From Coriobacteriaceae bacterium (GTDB lineage Bacteria; Actinomycetota; Coriobacteriia; Coriobacteriales; Eggerthellaceae), in NCBI GenBank assembly GCA_015062685.1, contig SUUE01000010.1, positions 25,720-89,719 of the forward strand: 64,000 nt of DNA. The letters run 5' to 3'. The position numbers and the translations under genes were made by a program. The notes beneath the pieces were generated by a model. The model saw only the letters and a list, made by a program, of their open reading frames with translations. It ran no database searches and had not been told where the DNA came from. Positions 8,646 to 17,298 of the stretch are shown here, one piece after another. Position 1 is the first letter of the stretch, and the number at the start of each line of letters is the position of its first letter.

Positions 8646-9440
8646 CTAGAAATTGAGCAGCCCCACGGCGTACGAACCATCCGACGCCACGACCAGCAGA
8701 AGGTCCGCATCGCCCGGAATCGAGTACAAAAGCAACGAGATAAGGCAGAAGGAAGCGAAGCAGAAGGCCGCCGTCACCATGAGCGGCCCCACGTTGCGAA
8801 CGAAGCCCAGCAGGAACAGCGCCGCGGCAACGGCAACGAAAACCCAGAGCTGCATGAACGCGAAAGGTATCGTGTCCCACGACACGATACCCAAGCTCAT
8901 GGGGAGCAGCGACGCACCCACCGACGTGACGACGATTCCCGCCGCATGCCACGCGGTGACGCGTGTGATGCCGAACGGGATGACGACGAGGCAGAGCCCG
9001 AACATGAGCAGGCCGAGCGGCCAGAACTGCCACCATCTCGCACCCGACAGGATGGGCGTCACGTTAACCGCGACCACCATGAACACCAGCATGAGAGCAA
9101 CGGCGATGGCCAGGCGCGATATGAACGAGGGCCCTTCCTCCACGGCATGGTGCAAGATTCCGGAGGCTCGCTGATAGTCGATATGCCCGTAAGCGCTCGA
9201 CTCGACCACCTCAGGCGTCACGTCGTAGGGCTTCGGCTGCTCGGGCGCGCGGGGCAGATAGATCCAGAGGAACAGATAGACAAGGCCCGATATGCCGAAC
9301 GTCGACAGCTCGAGCAATACGGCGAGGATGCGAATGACGATGGCGTCGAAGTTGCAGTATTCGGCTATGCCGGCACAAACGCCCGCTAGCTGGGCATCTC
9401 GGGATCTATAGAGCCGACGCTTTGTAGCCTCCTGCGCCAC
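8646..9440 (-). CDS. PspC-domain membrane protein
   Basis: About 264 aa. The N-terminus holds a PspC domain (RLYRSRDAQLAGVCAGIAEY, then a first hydrophobic helix ending in WIYLPRAP), normally linked to envelope-stress sensing. At least five further hydrophobic segments follow, spanning residues ~110-230. GTG 9440 is preferred because AGGGAAGG lies 5 nt upstream; an ATG at 9473 has none. It is the third gene of a likely hlyIII-corC-pspC unit (57 bp after corC). Unlike short PspC proteins it carries a long polytopic C-terminal part of unknown role. Confidence 0.8.
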   Translation of the reverse strand: MAQEATKRRLYRSRDAQLAGVCAGIAEYCNFDAIVIRILAVLLELSTFGISGLVYLFLWIYLPRAPEQPKPYDVTPEVVESSAYGHIDYQRASGILHHAVEEGPSFISRLAIAVALMLVFMVVAVNVTPILSGARWWQFWPLGLLMFGLCLVVIPFGITRVTAWHAAGIVVTSVGASLLPMSLGIVSWDTIPFAFMQLWVFVAVAAALFLLGFVRNVGPLMVTAAFCFASFCLISLLLYSIPGDADLLLVVASDGSYAVGLLNF

Positions 9441-9496
9441 GAGAACCTTCCCTACCGCCAAACCAACTTCCAAGGGCTACGCCCCCGAGCCCGCGC

Positions 9497-10339
9497 CTAC
9501 GCGCCCGGCGCCCCTTCCTCCGCCAAGCGTTGCACGAGCAGGGCGCTGACCCGCCTACGGCGCATCGTGCGCACCTTGAACCGATAGCCGTCCACCTCAA
9601 ACTCGTCGCCCACCTGGGGCACGGCGTCGAGCGTGTCGATCAGCCAGCCCGCAATCGTCTCGTATTGGTCGGATTCGACGACCGGCCACCCGAGCCCATG
9701 GGCTTCTTCGACGGGAAGACGACCGTCCACCAGCCATTCGTTGTCGGAGAGGTTCGTTATGAACGGCGCCTCCGAATCGGTTTCGTCGACGATCTCGCCG
9801 ACGATCTCCTCGATGATGTCTTCCACGGTAATTAAACCATCGGTGCCGCCGTACTCGTCAACCACGATGGCCATCTGTTGCCTGTTCGTTTGCATCTCCG
9901 AGAGCAGCGGGAACAGGTCCTTCGTCTCGGGAACGAACAACGCCTCGTGCATGTAGTCGGTGACGGGGGCGTCCGTCGCCCCGTCGAGCACCGCCGGGAT
10001 CAGGCTCTTGTAGTGCACGATGCCGATGATGTGATCGAGGTCCTCGCAGAACACGGGTAGACGGGAGTATCCGGTACCGCGCATGCGCTCGAGCGCGGCG
10101 CGCACGGTCTCGTCCTCCTCCACGGCGATGATGTCCACACGAGGCTGCATGACCTCGCTCACGGTGAGCTCGTCGAGGTCGAGGATCTCGCCGATCATGC
10201 GCTTCTCGTCATCGAGCAGCTCCTCGTTGTCGCCAACGAGTTCCTTGATATCTTCTTCGGAAACGGAGCGTTTGCCCCTGCCGAACGCGTTGCGCAAGCC
10301 TCCGAACAAGCCCGCGGGTTTGTCGCCTTCCTTAGACAC
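9497..10339 (-). CDS. CorC/HlyC-type CBS-domain protein
   Basis: 280-aa cytoplasmic protein. Residues ~30-55 hold the conserved DDEKRMIGEIL..ELTVSEVM..R segment, followed by two CBS motifs (~60-180) with VDEYGGTDGLITVEDIIEEIVGE and a C-terminal CorC_HlyC domain (~195-275). It lacks the DUF21/CNNM membrane part, so it matches the short E. coli CorC (YbeX) type connected with Mg2+/Co2+ efflux. GTG 10339 was chosen over a much longer frame. The extension would overlap hlyIII, whereas AGGAG lies 7 nt before the GTG. It begins 8 bp after hlyIII. Confidence 0.9.
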   Translation of the reverse strand: MSKEGDKPAGLFGGLRNAFGRGKRSVSEEDIKELVGDNEELLDDEKRMIGEILDLDELTVSEVMQPRVDIIAVEEDETVRAALERMRGTGYSRLPVFCEDLDHIIGIVHYKSLIPAVLDGATDAPVTDYMHEALFVPETKDLFPLLSEMQTNRQQMAIVVDEYGGTDGLITVEDIIEEIVGEIVDETDSEAPFITNLSDNEWLVDGRLPVEEAHGLGWPVVESDQYETIAGWLIDTLDAVPQVGDEFEVDGYRFKVRTMRRRRVSALLVQRLAEEGAPGA

Positions 10340-10347
10340 CGCAGCTC

Positions 10348-11097
10348 CTAGATAACGAACAGGACAACGGACAGGAACAGGCAGATGGAGCCGGCCAGCA
10401 CGATGAGGTGCGAGACGAACCAGAGATACGGCACCTTGCGAAACACGTAGAACACGAGGCCCACCACGAAGCAGATTGCCGCGGCGGCAAGCAAGGCCAT
10501 GCCCGCGGGTTCGATGACCGCAGCCAACGCGGGCGCGAGCGACAGCGTCGCAACGCCCATGAAGATACATAGCCCGATCTGGATCCAGCGCGGGCGGTTG
10601 GTCCACAGCACCTCGATGAGGATGCCCGCGAAGGCGAGCGTCCACTCGACGCCGCATAGCGCAGGGCCGCCGGCATCGGCGAGCAACAGCATGCAGTACG
10701 GGGTGCACGCGCCGGCAATGTAGAGCAGCACGAAGCTATGGCCCAATATGCGGAACACCGTCTTGGGCTCTTCGGCGGGAATCGCGTGGTAGAGCGTCGA
10801 CATGAGGAACGCGAGCAGCATGGGCACGGAGAACGCGAGCGCCGCCAGAAGCCGCACGCCGCCGCCATGCAGCGCCGCCATGACGACGAGCACGACGAGG
10901 CCGGCAATGGCCAGGGCCGCGCCCACGCCGTTGGACACGGCGTTCGCGACGGTCTCGCCGAGAGCCCTGTTCTCGAGTTCCGAACCGCGCCCGCCCCTCG
11001 CCTTGGCGGCGACGCCCTTGAACTGGGACGGCATCCATACGGGGGCGTTGGGGGCGCTCATATCTGGACTGGGATGTGGTACTTGTTGCGTATTCAT
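10348..11097 (-). CDS. Hemolysin III / PAQR-family membrane protein
   Basis: 249 aa with seven predicted hydrophobic segments after a ~55-residue cytoplasmic tail. PAQR signature residues are present: STLYHAI after TM2, GHSFVLLYIAGACTPY, and a late SHLIVL in TM7, supplying the metal-binding Ser/Asp/His set usual for YqfA/HlyIII. Function in bacteria is poorly defined; membrane homeostasis is the usual suggestion. ATG 11097 was preferred over 11103 and 11118 because a TACAGT box ends 6 nt upstream, the pattern of a leaderless mRNA. First gene of the hlyIII-corC-pspC unit. Confidence 0.88.
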   Translation of the reverse strand: MNTQQVPHPSPDMSAPNAPVWMPSQFKGVAAKARGGRGSELENRALGETVANAVSNGVGAALAIAGLVVLVVMAALHGGGVRLLAALAFSVPMLLAFLMSTLYHAIPAEEPKTVFRILGHSFVLLYIAGACTPYCMLLLADAGGPALCGVEWTLAFAGILIEVLWTNRPRWIQIGLCIFMGVATLSLAPALAAVIEPAGMALLAAAAICFVVGLVFYVFRKVPYLWFVSHLIVLAGSICLFLSVVLFVI

Positions 11098-11109
11098 GCG
11101 CATACTGTA
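11098..11109 (-). promoter_or_regulatory. -10 box of a probable leaderless hlyIII transcript
   Basis: On the minus strand TACAGT (11109-11104) is followed by 6 nt and then the ATG at 11097, putting the expected start site on or next to the start codon. The same spacing is seen before the genes at 17473, 20307 and 40885. Confidence 0.5.
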
Positions 11110-11251
11110 GCACAACAATCGCAGCTTGACCGCCCCGTCTGGGCGCGCGGGCAGACTACTCTCGACGCATCGCCGCTGCAGGGGCGCGCTCCGCGCGCCC
11201 GCCGCAGGCCGAGGCTACCGCCACTCAGTTCAGGGGCATGTTCGTAAACCC

Positions 11252-11989
11252 CTAGAACTCGCGGGTGCTGTAGAGCCTTATTGAGATGGGAAGGCTTATG
11301 GCGTAGAGAATGAGCGACACCGCGGCCAGCACCGCGACGAGCGCGAACTCCGAGCCTCCCGAAAGCAGGCTCCTGACCATCTCGGGGGCGAAGCCCGACA
11401 GAGGGCCGCCATCCTTGAAGAGCGTGATGGCGAACACGGCGAAGAGGACCCCCACGATGGGAATGAAGCGCGTCCCCTTCCTCAAGCCGAATCTCGCGAC
11501 GACAGGAAGGGTGATGGCTCCCAGGAAAAGGGCACCCGACGCGCCGCCGATTGCACTCCCCCAGATCAAGTCTGCCGGATTTGCCGAGAGAACGAGCGTC
11601 GACAGTGGCGATTCGCCCGCGCTCCCCGAACCCGCCGCGAACGCTGGGGCCAATATTCCGACGACGGCCCCGACGGCATAGGAGGCGATTACCCCCAGCA
11701 CGGCGGAAGCCAGGACGACGAGGAAGACGCTGGCGTAACGGCCCACTACGGCGTTTTTGCGCGACATCGGCAGCGTGAGGCGATACACCTGCCAGTTGGA
11801 TAGCTCGTCGTATGCCGCGACGGACATCAGGTACAGCAACGGGATCATCGCGCCGAAGCACCCGCCCACAAAGGCAAGGGAGCTGTCCGAGGCCACGGTC
11901 ATGATGGTTGCGGCGAGGAAGCAGGCCGCAACGAGCGAAACGAGGCTTCGGCGCATGACGATAAGGTCAGACAACAGCATGGCTTTCAT
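11252..11989 (-). CDS. ABC transporter permease (ABC-2 type)
   Basis: 245-aa integral membrane protein with six hydrophobic segments and a cytoplasmic loop carrying YRLTLPMSRKNAVVGRY, typical of ABC-2 permeases of the ABC2_membrane_5 kind. Its ATG overlaps the stop of the ATPase gene as ATGA (11986-11989), so translation is coupled. It forms an export or immunity-type transporter with the ATPase. Substrate unknown. The adjoining YtrA-type GntR regulator is the classic partner of such two-gene transporters (for example the Bacillus ytr operon). Confidence 0.9.
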   Translation of the reverse strand: MKAMLLSDLIVMRRSLVSLVAACFLAATIMTVASDSSLAFVGGCFGAMIPLLYLMSVAAYDELSNWQVYRLTLPMSRKNAVVGRYASVFLVVLASAVLGVIASYAVGAVVGILAPAFAAGSGSAGESPLSTLVLSANPADLIWGSAIGGASGALFLGAITLPVVARFGLRKGTRFIPIVGVLFAVFAITLFKDGGPLSGFAPEMVRSLLSGGSEFALVAVLAAVSLILYAISLPISIRLYSTREF

Positions 11990-12867
11990 CGGAGTTCTCC
12001 CTTCAGCGTGAGACGCATGTAGTCTTCCAGGTTGGCGCGCTCGCACTCGACCGCGGGAAACGCGCCGTTGAGCAACGAGCGGTCGGGCACGAGCACCTCT
12101 GTGCTGTAACCGCCTCGCAGCACGCGCAGGCTGCCGCGCTCGAATATGCCGGCGTCGAGAATCTGCTCCACCTCGGCGCTCCGGCAGTGCGCGATGCCCG
12201 CGATGTCGCGCACCTCGTCCATCGACTTGCTGAAGACCATACTGCCGGAATCGATGCACACCACGTAGTCGGCGATTCTTTCCAAGTCCGAAGTGATGTG
12301 GCTCGAAAGCAAGATGCCGTGGTTCTCGTCGTCCATGAAGCCGCGCAAAATGTCCAGCACCTCTCCGCGTGCAATGGGGTCGAGCCCCGCCGTCGCCTCG
12401 TCCAGGATGAGAAGCTCGGGGCGGTGGGACAACGCGAAAGCCAATTGGAGCTTCATCCCCATGCCTCGGGAAAGGTCCTTGACGCGCTTCGACGGCTCCA
12501 GGCAGAACTCTTTCAGGAGAGACGAGAACCTGCTGCCATCCCAGCGCGCATACGACGCCTTGCCGAGAAGGGCGACATCGGCTATCGGGCAATCGCTGGG
12601 AAGCGCAACCGTGTCGAACACGACCCCGACCCGCTCCTTCGCCTCGGCGGAAAGCCCCTCCGGGCCCACCGGTTCCCCGAAGAGCTCGATCGTGCCGTCA
12701 TCGGGCTCGGTAAGCCCCAGGATGGACAGGATGGTGGTTGTCTTGCCGGCGCCGTTGCTGCCGATGAAGCCGACCACATAGCCCGCGGGAACGCTAAGCG
12801 ACAAGTGGTCCAAGGTGAATTGATCGTACGTCTTGCATAGCTCTCGTACGTTGAGGATGTCGTTCAT
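11986..12867 (-). CDS. ABC transporter ATP-binding protein
   Basis: 293-aa ATPase with Walker A GSNGAGKTTT (~38-47), Q-loop region, signature LSRGMGMKLQLA (unusual but acceptable form of LSGGQ), Walker B LLILDEATAGLDP, and the switch His in LLSSHITSD. A C-terminal ~75-residue extension is typical of ABC-2 exporter ATPases. Start at ATG 12867 has AAAGGACC upstream; the open frame extends further without a ribosome site. Energises the permease encoded by the overlapping next gene. Confidence 0.94.
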   Translation of the reverse strand: MNDILNVRELCKTYDQFTLDHLSLSVPAGYVVGFIGSNGAGKTTTILSILGLTEPDDGTIELFGEPVGPEGLSAEAKERVGVVFDTVALPSDCPIADVALLGKASYARWDGSRFSSLLKEFCLEPSKRVKDLSRGMGMKLQLAFALSHRPELLILDEATAGLDPIARGEVLDILRGFMDDENHGILLSSHITSDLERIADYVVCIDSGSMVFSKSMDEVRDIAGIAHCRSAEVEQILDAGIFERGSLRVLRGGYSTEVLVPDRSLLNGAFPAVECERANLEDYMRLTLKGELR

Positions 12868-12910
12868 CGAATGGTCCTTTCGCCTGAAAGGGGTGTTGGA
12901 TTGGTTGACG

Positions 12911-13282
12911 CTACGATTCGGCGAGCGTGTCGAGCATGTCGTGCAGGTCATTCAGCGTGACCCCAGCTGCATCCGCGCCGTCGATAGCCTGTTGCAAGAG
13001 GTCCTCGACCTGTCGCAACCGCTCTTCGCGCAGCAGCTCGAGGTTGCCACTCGAGACGAAGCTCCCCTTGCCTTGGCGCGTCTCTATGAAGCCGAGAGCT
13101 TCGAGGTCGGAATACGCGCGCTTGGTGGTGATGACGCTCACGTGGAGGTCATTGGCCAGCGCGCGAATGGAGGGCAACGCACTTCCCGGTTCGAGCTCGC
13201 CCGCCAAGACCGCCGATTTGATTTGCGACGAGATCTGCTCGTAAATCGGCTTGTCGCTCGCATTGGAAATGATTAGCTCCAC
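12911..13282 (-). CDS. GntR-family (YtrA-type) transcriptional regulator
   Basis: 123 aa, the short form of GntR protein. The winged HTH fills residues ~5-75 (PIYEQISSQIKSAVLAGEL, LPSIRALANDLHVS, KRAYSDLEALG), followed by only ~45 residues, as in the YtrA subfamily. GTG 13282 has GAGAGG upstream. It is the first gene of an operon with the ABC ATPase and permease (43 bp gap) and presumably represses it by binding the inverted repeat over its promoter at 13310-13361. Confidence 0.92.
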   Translation of the reverse strand: MELIISNASDKPIYEQISSQIKSAVLAGELEPGSALPSIRALANDLHVSVITTKRAYSDLEALGFIETRQGKGSFVSSGNLELLREERLRQVEDLLQQAIDGADAAGVTLNDLHDMLDTLAES

Positions 13283-13309
13283 ATTTACGCCTCTCTTTGC
13301 CCGTGGGTT

Positions 13310-13361
13310 ACTGTGTATATCGCGATAGATACAGTATATACACACTATACACAGTTTGCAA
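13310..13361 (-). promoter_or_regulatory. GntR operon promoter with overlapping operator
   Basis: On the minus strand a -35 box TTGCAA (13361-13356), a 17-bp spacer and a -10 box TATACT (13338-13333) can be read. An inverted repeat, actgtgtata at 13310-13319 and tatacacagt at 13346-13355, brackets the -10 and has a central gtatatac palindrome. This is the expected form of a YtrA-type operator controlling the regulator and its transporter. Confidence 0.72.
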
Positions 13362-13395
13362 ACTAATTTCTTTCTTTTCCCGAACGAGACACGAC

Positions 13396-13539
13396 GGCCC
13401 TGGTCGGGCGCGCAGGCGGGCGGAGCGAGGTCAAGCCAAAGGAGCTGAGAGATCCACTTTTCCGCCCGTTCTTGGCGGAAAAGTTAGCTCGAAGCGACGA
13501 CGCGGCGAGCGTAGCCTGTCTGCGCGCCCGACCAGGGCC
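13396..13539 (+). repeat. Covarying-stem repeat, copy 3 of 3
   Basis: Same core as copies at 440 and 7248. The outer arms are ggccctggtcgggcgcgcag and ctgcgcgcccgaccagggcc, perfectly complementary and unlike the arms of the other copies, followed by two G/T wobble positions. Lies 20 bp beyond the stop of the CmpB-like gene and upstream of the GntR promoter. Confidence 0.88.
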
Positions 13540-13558
13540 ATTACCGCTGTGCGGTTAG

Positions 13559-14776
13559 TTAACTCACGCGCGAGGCATTGTTCGGGTCGATGGTCATGCT
13601 CTGGAAGCGGTTGGCCATGTAGTCGTTGCCGTAGTTCTCGTTGCAGAACTGGACTATGGCCGACGGGTCGTTGTAGTCCATCGTGCCCGCCTCGCGCTGG
13701 AACCAGCAATCGAACGAGGCCAGGGTCAGCACGCAGTCGATGGCCATAAGCACCGTGCACACCGTAGTGACGGCATAACGCCAATTCCAGGGAATCATGT
13801 TCACGATCTTGAGCATGATGGGAAGAGCGAACTTGACCCACACCAAACCGAGAACGCCCCACATGCACATGAACATGAAGTTGGTGCGCCCGTCGATGTT
13901 CAGGAACGTGCCACTGTAGTCCCAGGCGACGATACCGAACGCCACTTCCATGAACCAGCTGACGAAGAACTCGAACGCGCCGCCGATCACGCCGGCGATC
14001 ACGAAAATGAGAACGGGGTTCTTGTCGTGGAAGCGGTTAAGGGCGACGGTCATGAGCACGGCGCCCACGCCGTAGATGGGGCTGAACGGGCCATAGAGCA
14101 AGCCGGCGCGATCTTGATAGTGACCGGGATCGACGACGACCATGTGCCATATGACCTCGATGATCAAACCCAGCACGCAGCAGATGACGAACACCCAGAA
14201 AATGTTGAAGAAATTGAGCGTGATGTAGCCCTTGCCACTCGTGTCGCGGCCGAGGGTGCCATCCTCGGCCTCGGCTTTGCGGTCGAGCGCCAGCAGCTTG
14301 CGCTGCAACTTGCGCTCGTCGCGCAGCGCGGGGTCGGAATACGACTGCAACGCGATCAGGATGATCATGTTGACGCCCGGCGCGATGAGCTCGGTCGACA
14401 GGCCCGTGAGCATGAACTGGCACACGAGGACCAGGATTTCCAAAGCGATCATGATGTTGCAGAGCAACGCCGCGATATAGCGCCTGCCCCGCACGAGGCG
14501 GATGCCCAAGACGACGAACATCGCCGCCAGCACGACCATGAGCACCGATTCCACGCCCGCTATGACGATCGTCGTCGCGGTGTGCTCTTCGATCGTGGTG
14601 AAGTCGACCTGCCCCGTGAACAGGGCGACGAGCTCCAGCGCGAATGCGACGACCTGCAGACCGCCGCCGATTATGCTCACGACGCCGAATAAACGGATGA
14701 GCAGCGGGTACTTGTCAACTTCGTCCTCACGCGCGTTCTGCTCGATATCCAGCGTCTTGCCAGCATTGTCGCCCAT
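13559..14776 (-). CDS. CmpB-type (ABC_trans_CmpB) membrane protein
   Basis: 405 aa, about nine hydrophobic segments. The N-terminal half (four TM, ~20-145) is not recognised. A charged linker follows at ~155-190. The C-terminal half contains the signature LLYGPFSPIYGVGAVLM and EFFVSWFMEVAFG of the CmpB/DUF1113 family, often annotated as a putative ABC permease though no ATPase is nearby. ATG 14776 has AGAGAGG upstream. It starts 22 bp after cydB and is likely co-transcribed with cydAB. A role in bd oxidase assembly or envelope physiology would be pure inference. Confidence 0.82.
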   Translation of the reverse strand: MGDNAGKTLDIEQNAREDEVDKYPLLIRLFGVVSIIGGGLQVVAFALELVALFTGQVDFTTIEEHTATTIVIAGVESVLMVVLAAMFVVLGIRLVRGRRYIAALLCNIMIALEILVLVCQFMLTGLSTELIAPGVNMIILIALQSYSDPALRDERKLQRKLLALDRKAEAEDGTLGRDTSGKGYITLNFFNIFWVFVICCVLGLIIEVIWHMVVVDPGHYQDRAGLLYGPFSPIYGVGAVLMTVALNRFHDKNPVLIFVIAGVIGGAFEFFVSWFMEVAFGIVAWDYSGTFLNIDGRTNFMFMCMWGVLGLVWVKFALPIMLKIVNMIPWNWRYAVTTVCTVLMAIDCVLTLASFDCWFQREAGTMDYNDPSAIVQFCNENYGNDYMANRFQSMTIDPNNASRVS

Positions 14777-14798
14777 GAAGGACCTCTCTCTTGGTTCG

Positions 14799-15830
14799 CT
14801 ACTCAACCTCGTCTTCATGCAGCTCCAAACGGCCGCGGAACGTTCGATAGACGATTACGTGGTAGGCTAGCACAAGCGGCACGCCAATGCAGACTATTCC
14901 AGTCATCCATGCAAGCGCCAAATCTGACGACGCCGCGGTGGCGATCGTGATGGACGCGCCCACGCTATCAGCGGACGCAACGACCAAGTTGGGGAACATC
15001 GTGCCCGCAGCCAGGAACACCAACGCGATGGCCGCTGCCGACTGCGCCACCATGACGGGCAGATCCTTGTCTCCGTTGCCGCCGAAGTAGATTGCGGCCA
15101 TCATGCCCACCACGAACAAGACCACGCACGCCCAACGCAAGACGCCGAGGCTGGCATCCATCTCGGGACGGATGATGAAGTGACCGTAAAGCGAGATCAG
15201 CGAGAAGAGCACGACGGAAGCCACTTGGAAGATGAAGCGCATGTTGACGGCGCGCTTGCGCAACGCCGAACCGAGCGGGACCTTCAGAGCGAGCCACGAT
15301 GCACCCGCCGCAACGAACATCGCCAGGCCGAGCAGCCCGCACAGCAGCGTAAACGGGGTAATGAGGCCGATTAGCGGGATGCCAACGTAGTTGCCCGCCG
15401 CGTCCATCGGGATGCCGGCGTAGACGTTACCCACCGCCACGCCCAGAAGCAGCGCGGGCAGCAACGACCCCACGAAGAAGCATGCATCCCACACCTTTGA
15501 CCACGCCTTGTCGCGCGAGGCGAACTCCACCGACACGGCGCGCAGGATGAGCCCGAACAGCACGAGCATTATGGCCAGGTAGAAGCCCGAGAAGGTGGTC
15601 GCATATGCGGGGGCGAACGCCGCGAAGAGGGCACCGCCCGCCGTGAGGAGCCAAACCTCGTTACCATCCCAAACCGGGCCTATGCTGTGGCGCACGAGCT
15701 CCTTCTCGCCATCGGTTTTGGCCACGAACGGATAGAGCACGCCCGCGCCGAGGTCGAAGCCATCGAGCACGAAGTAGCCGGCGATCAGCAGGAAGATGAG
15801 GAAGTACCAGAGGATTCCCAAAGCGCTCAT
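14799..15830 (-). CDS. cydB: Cytochrome bd oxidase subunit II
   Basis: 343-aa membrane subunit of the quinol:O2 oxidoreductase. The N-terminus LGILWYFLIFLLIAGYFVLD and the GFDLGAGVLYPF and GPVWDGNEVWLL motifs are diagnostic of CydB. Eight or nine TM helices. ATG 15830 lies one base past the cydA stop, so translation is coupled. With CydA it reduces O2 to water and generates proton motive force without pumping. In an anaerobe this gives O2 scavenging and microaerobic respiration. Confidence 0.96.
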   Translation of the reverse strand: MSALGILWYFLIFLLIAGYFVLDGFDLGAGVLYPFVAKTDGEKELVRHSIGPVWDGNEVWLLTAGGALFAAFAPAYATTFSGFYLAIMLVLFGLILRAVSVEFASRDKAWSKVWDACFFVGSLLPALLLGVAVGNVYAGIPMDAAGNYVGIPLIGLITPFTLLCGLLGLAMFVAAGASWLALKVPLGSALRKRAVNMRFIFQVASVVLFSLISLYGHFIIRPEMDASLGVLRWACVVLFVVGMMAAIYFGGNGDKDLPVMVAQSAAAIALVFLAAGTMFPNLVVASADSVGASITIATAASSDLALAWMTGIVCIGVPLVLAYHVIVYRTFRGRLELHEDEVE

Positions 15831-15831
15831 G

Positions 15832-17298
15832 CTACTCACCGCCTTTAGTCGGGGCCGGTTCGCCCGAGTCGGCCATGCCGACCAAACGGTCGACGATCGC
15901 GGGCGCTTCACCGTCGCGCCCTTCGACCAGCGCTTCGGCGGGGCCCTCTTTCACGAATCGAGCGACCAGACGCCCCCATGCCACGAACAACAGCAAGTAG
16001 ACCGCGCAGAAGAGAACGATGGTCAAGACCAGCTCCGGCGCGGTGACCGAAGGCGACACCGCCTCGTTCGTCAGAAGCGACACCCCATCGGGCGCCGACG
16101 CCGACGGGTAGACGACCCACGGCTGGCGGCCGAGCTCGGCCGTGAACCAGCCCGCCTCGATAGCCGCGAAGGGGAACAGCGGCGCGATCACCAGCAGCCT
16201 CTGCAACCACTTCCAATCCTTCAGCTTTCCCCGCCAATGCGCGATGGCAGCCAGGACGAGAACGAGGAGGATAACCCCGGATAGAGCAACCATCAGGTGG
16301 TATACCTGGAAGATGGCGCCCACCGGCACGTCCGAGGGGTTCATGGCGCCGTATTGCTCGGTTTCGGCCAGGGAGTTGAGGCCGGGATACTCGGTGTCGA
16401 ACGTGAACGTTGCCAGAAAGCTCGTGAACCCGGGCAGCGACGGGCCGATGACCGTTTGATTCTGCTCGTCCACCCAGCCGAAGAAATACAGCGGGGGCAC
16501 TTCGTCTTCGTACTGGCCCTCCATTGCCGCAAGCTTGGTCGGCTGCTGCTCCCAAACGCCCACGGCCGTCGAATGCGCCGAGACGAACAGGGCGCACGTG
16601 GCGACTAGCGCAACCGCAAGCCCCGTCTTCATGGTCTTCTTGGCGAAGGCCCCGTTCGTTCCTTTCATATAGTAGTAGGCCGCCACGGCGATGGCGCACA
16701 ACCCGCCGATCACGAGCGCTGCCGTGACGGTGTGGAAGTAGCGTAGGCCCGTCGTTGGGTTGAACGCCGCCGCGAAGAAGTCGGTGAGCACCGCCTTGGA
16801 ACCATCCGCCGCAACCTCGGCGCCCGCGGGCGTCTGCATCCACGAATTGGCGATGAGGATCCAGAGCGCCGAGAGGCACGACCCGAACCACACGAGCCAC
16901 GAGGCCACGCAATAGAACCGCGGCGACACCTTGTCGCGGCCGAAGAGGAGCACGCCCAGGAACACCGACTCGAGGAAGAAGGCGAACAGCGCCTCGGCGG
17001 CGAGCGGCGCGCCGAAGATATCGCCCACGAACCGCGAGTAATCCGCCCAGTTCGTCCCGAACGAGAACTCCATGGTGATGCCCGTCGCGACGCCGATGGC
17101 GAACGTCGTGGTGAACAACTTGAGCCAGAATTGGGCAGCGGCGAGGTCCTCTTCGTCACGGGACCGGTAGTAACGCGTCTGCGCTATGGCCGTGACGAGC
17201 CCCACCCCAATGGAGAGCGGCACGAACACGAAATGGAACGCGACCGTAAGCGTGAACTGCAGGCGTGCAAGAAATGCCACATCGGAGAATAATTCCAT
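15832..17298 (-). CDS. cydA: Cytochrome bd oxidase subunit I
   Basis: 488-aa haem-carrying subunit. Conserved CydA features include RLQFTLTVAFHFVFVPLSIG (haem ligand His in TM1), the GTNWADYSRFVGDIFGAPLA block, the HTVTAALVIGG haem His, the quinol loop (KLAAMEGQYEDE), and GWFTAELGRQPWVVYP. The Q-loop is of the short type common outside Proteobacteria. AAGGAGGT precedes ATG 17298. First gene of cydA-cydB-cmpB-like. No cydCD in the window. Confidence 0.97.
   Translation of the reverse strand: MELFSDVAFLARLQFTLTVAFHFVFVPLSIGVGLVTAIAQTRYYRSRDEEDLAAAQFWLKLFTTTFAIGVATGITMEFSFGTNWADYSRFVGDIFGAPLAAEALFAFFLESVFLGVLLFGRDKVSPRFYCVASWLVWFGSCLSALWILIANSWMQTPAGAEVAADGSKAVLTDFFAAAFNPTTGLRYFHTVTAALVIGGLCAIAVAAYYYMKGTNGAFAKKTMKTGLAVALVATCALFVSAHSTAVGVWEQQPTKLAAMEGQYEDEVPPLYFFGWVDEQNQTVIGPSLPGFTSFLATFTFDTEYPGLNSLAETEQYGAMNPSDVPVGAIFQVYHLMVALSGVILLVLVLAAIAHWRGKLKDWKWLQRLLVIAPLFPFAAIEAGWFTAELGRQPWVVYPSASAPDGVSLLTNEAVSPSVTAPELVLTIVLFCAVYLLLFVAWGRLVARFVKEGPAEALVEGRDGEAPAIVDRLVGMADSGEPAPTKGGE

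Noticed and set aside
10340..10708. Extension of the CorC frame upstream to 10708
   Set aside because: Would overlap hlyIII out of frame; GTG 10339 with AGGAG is the clear start.
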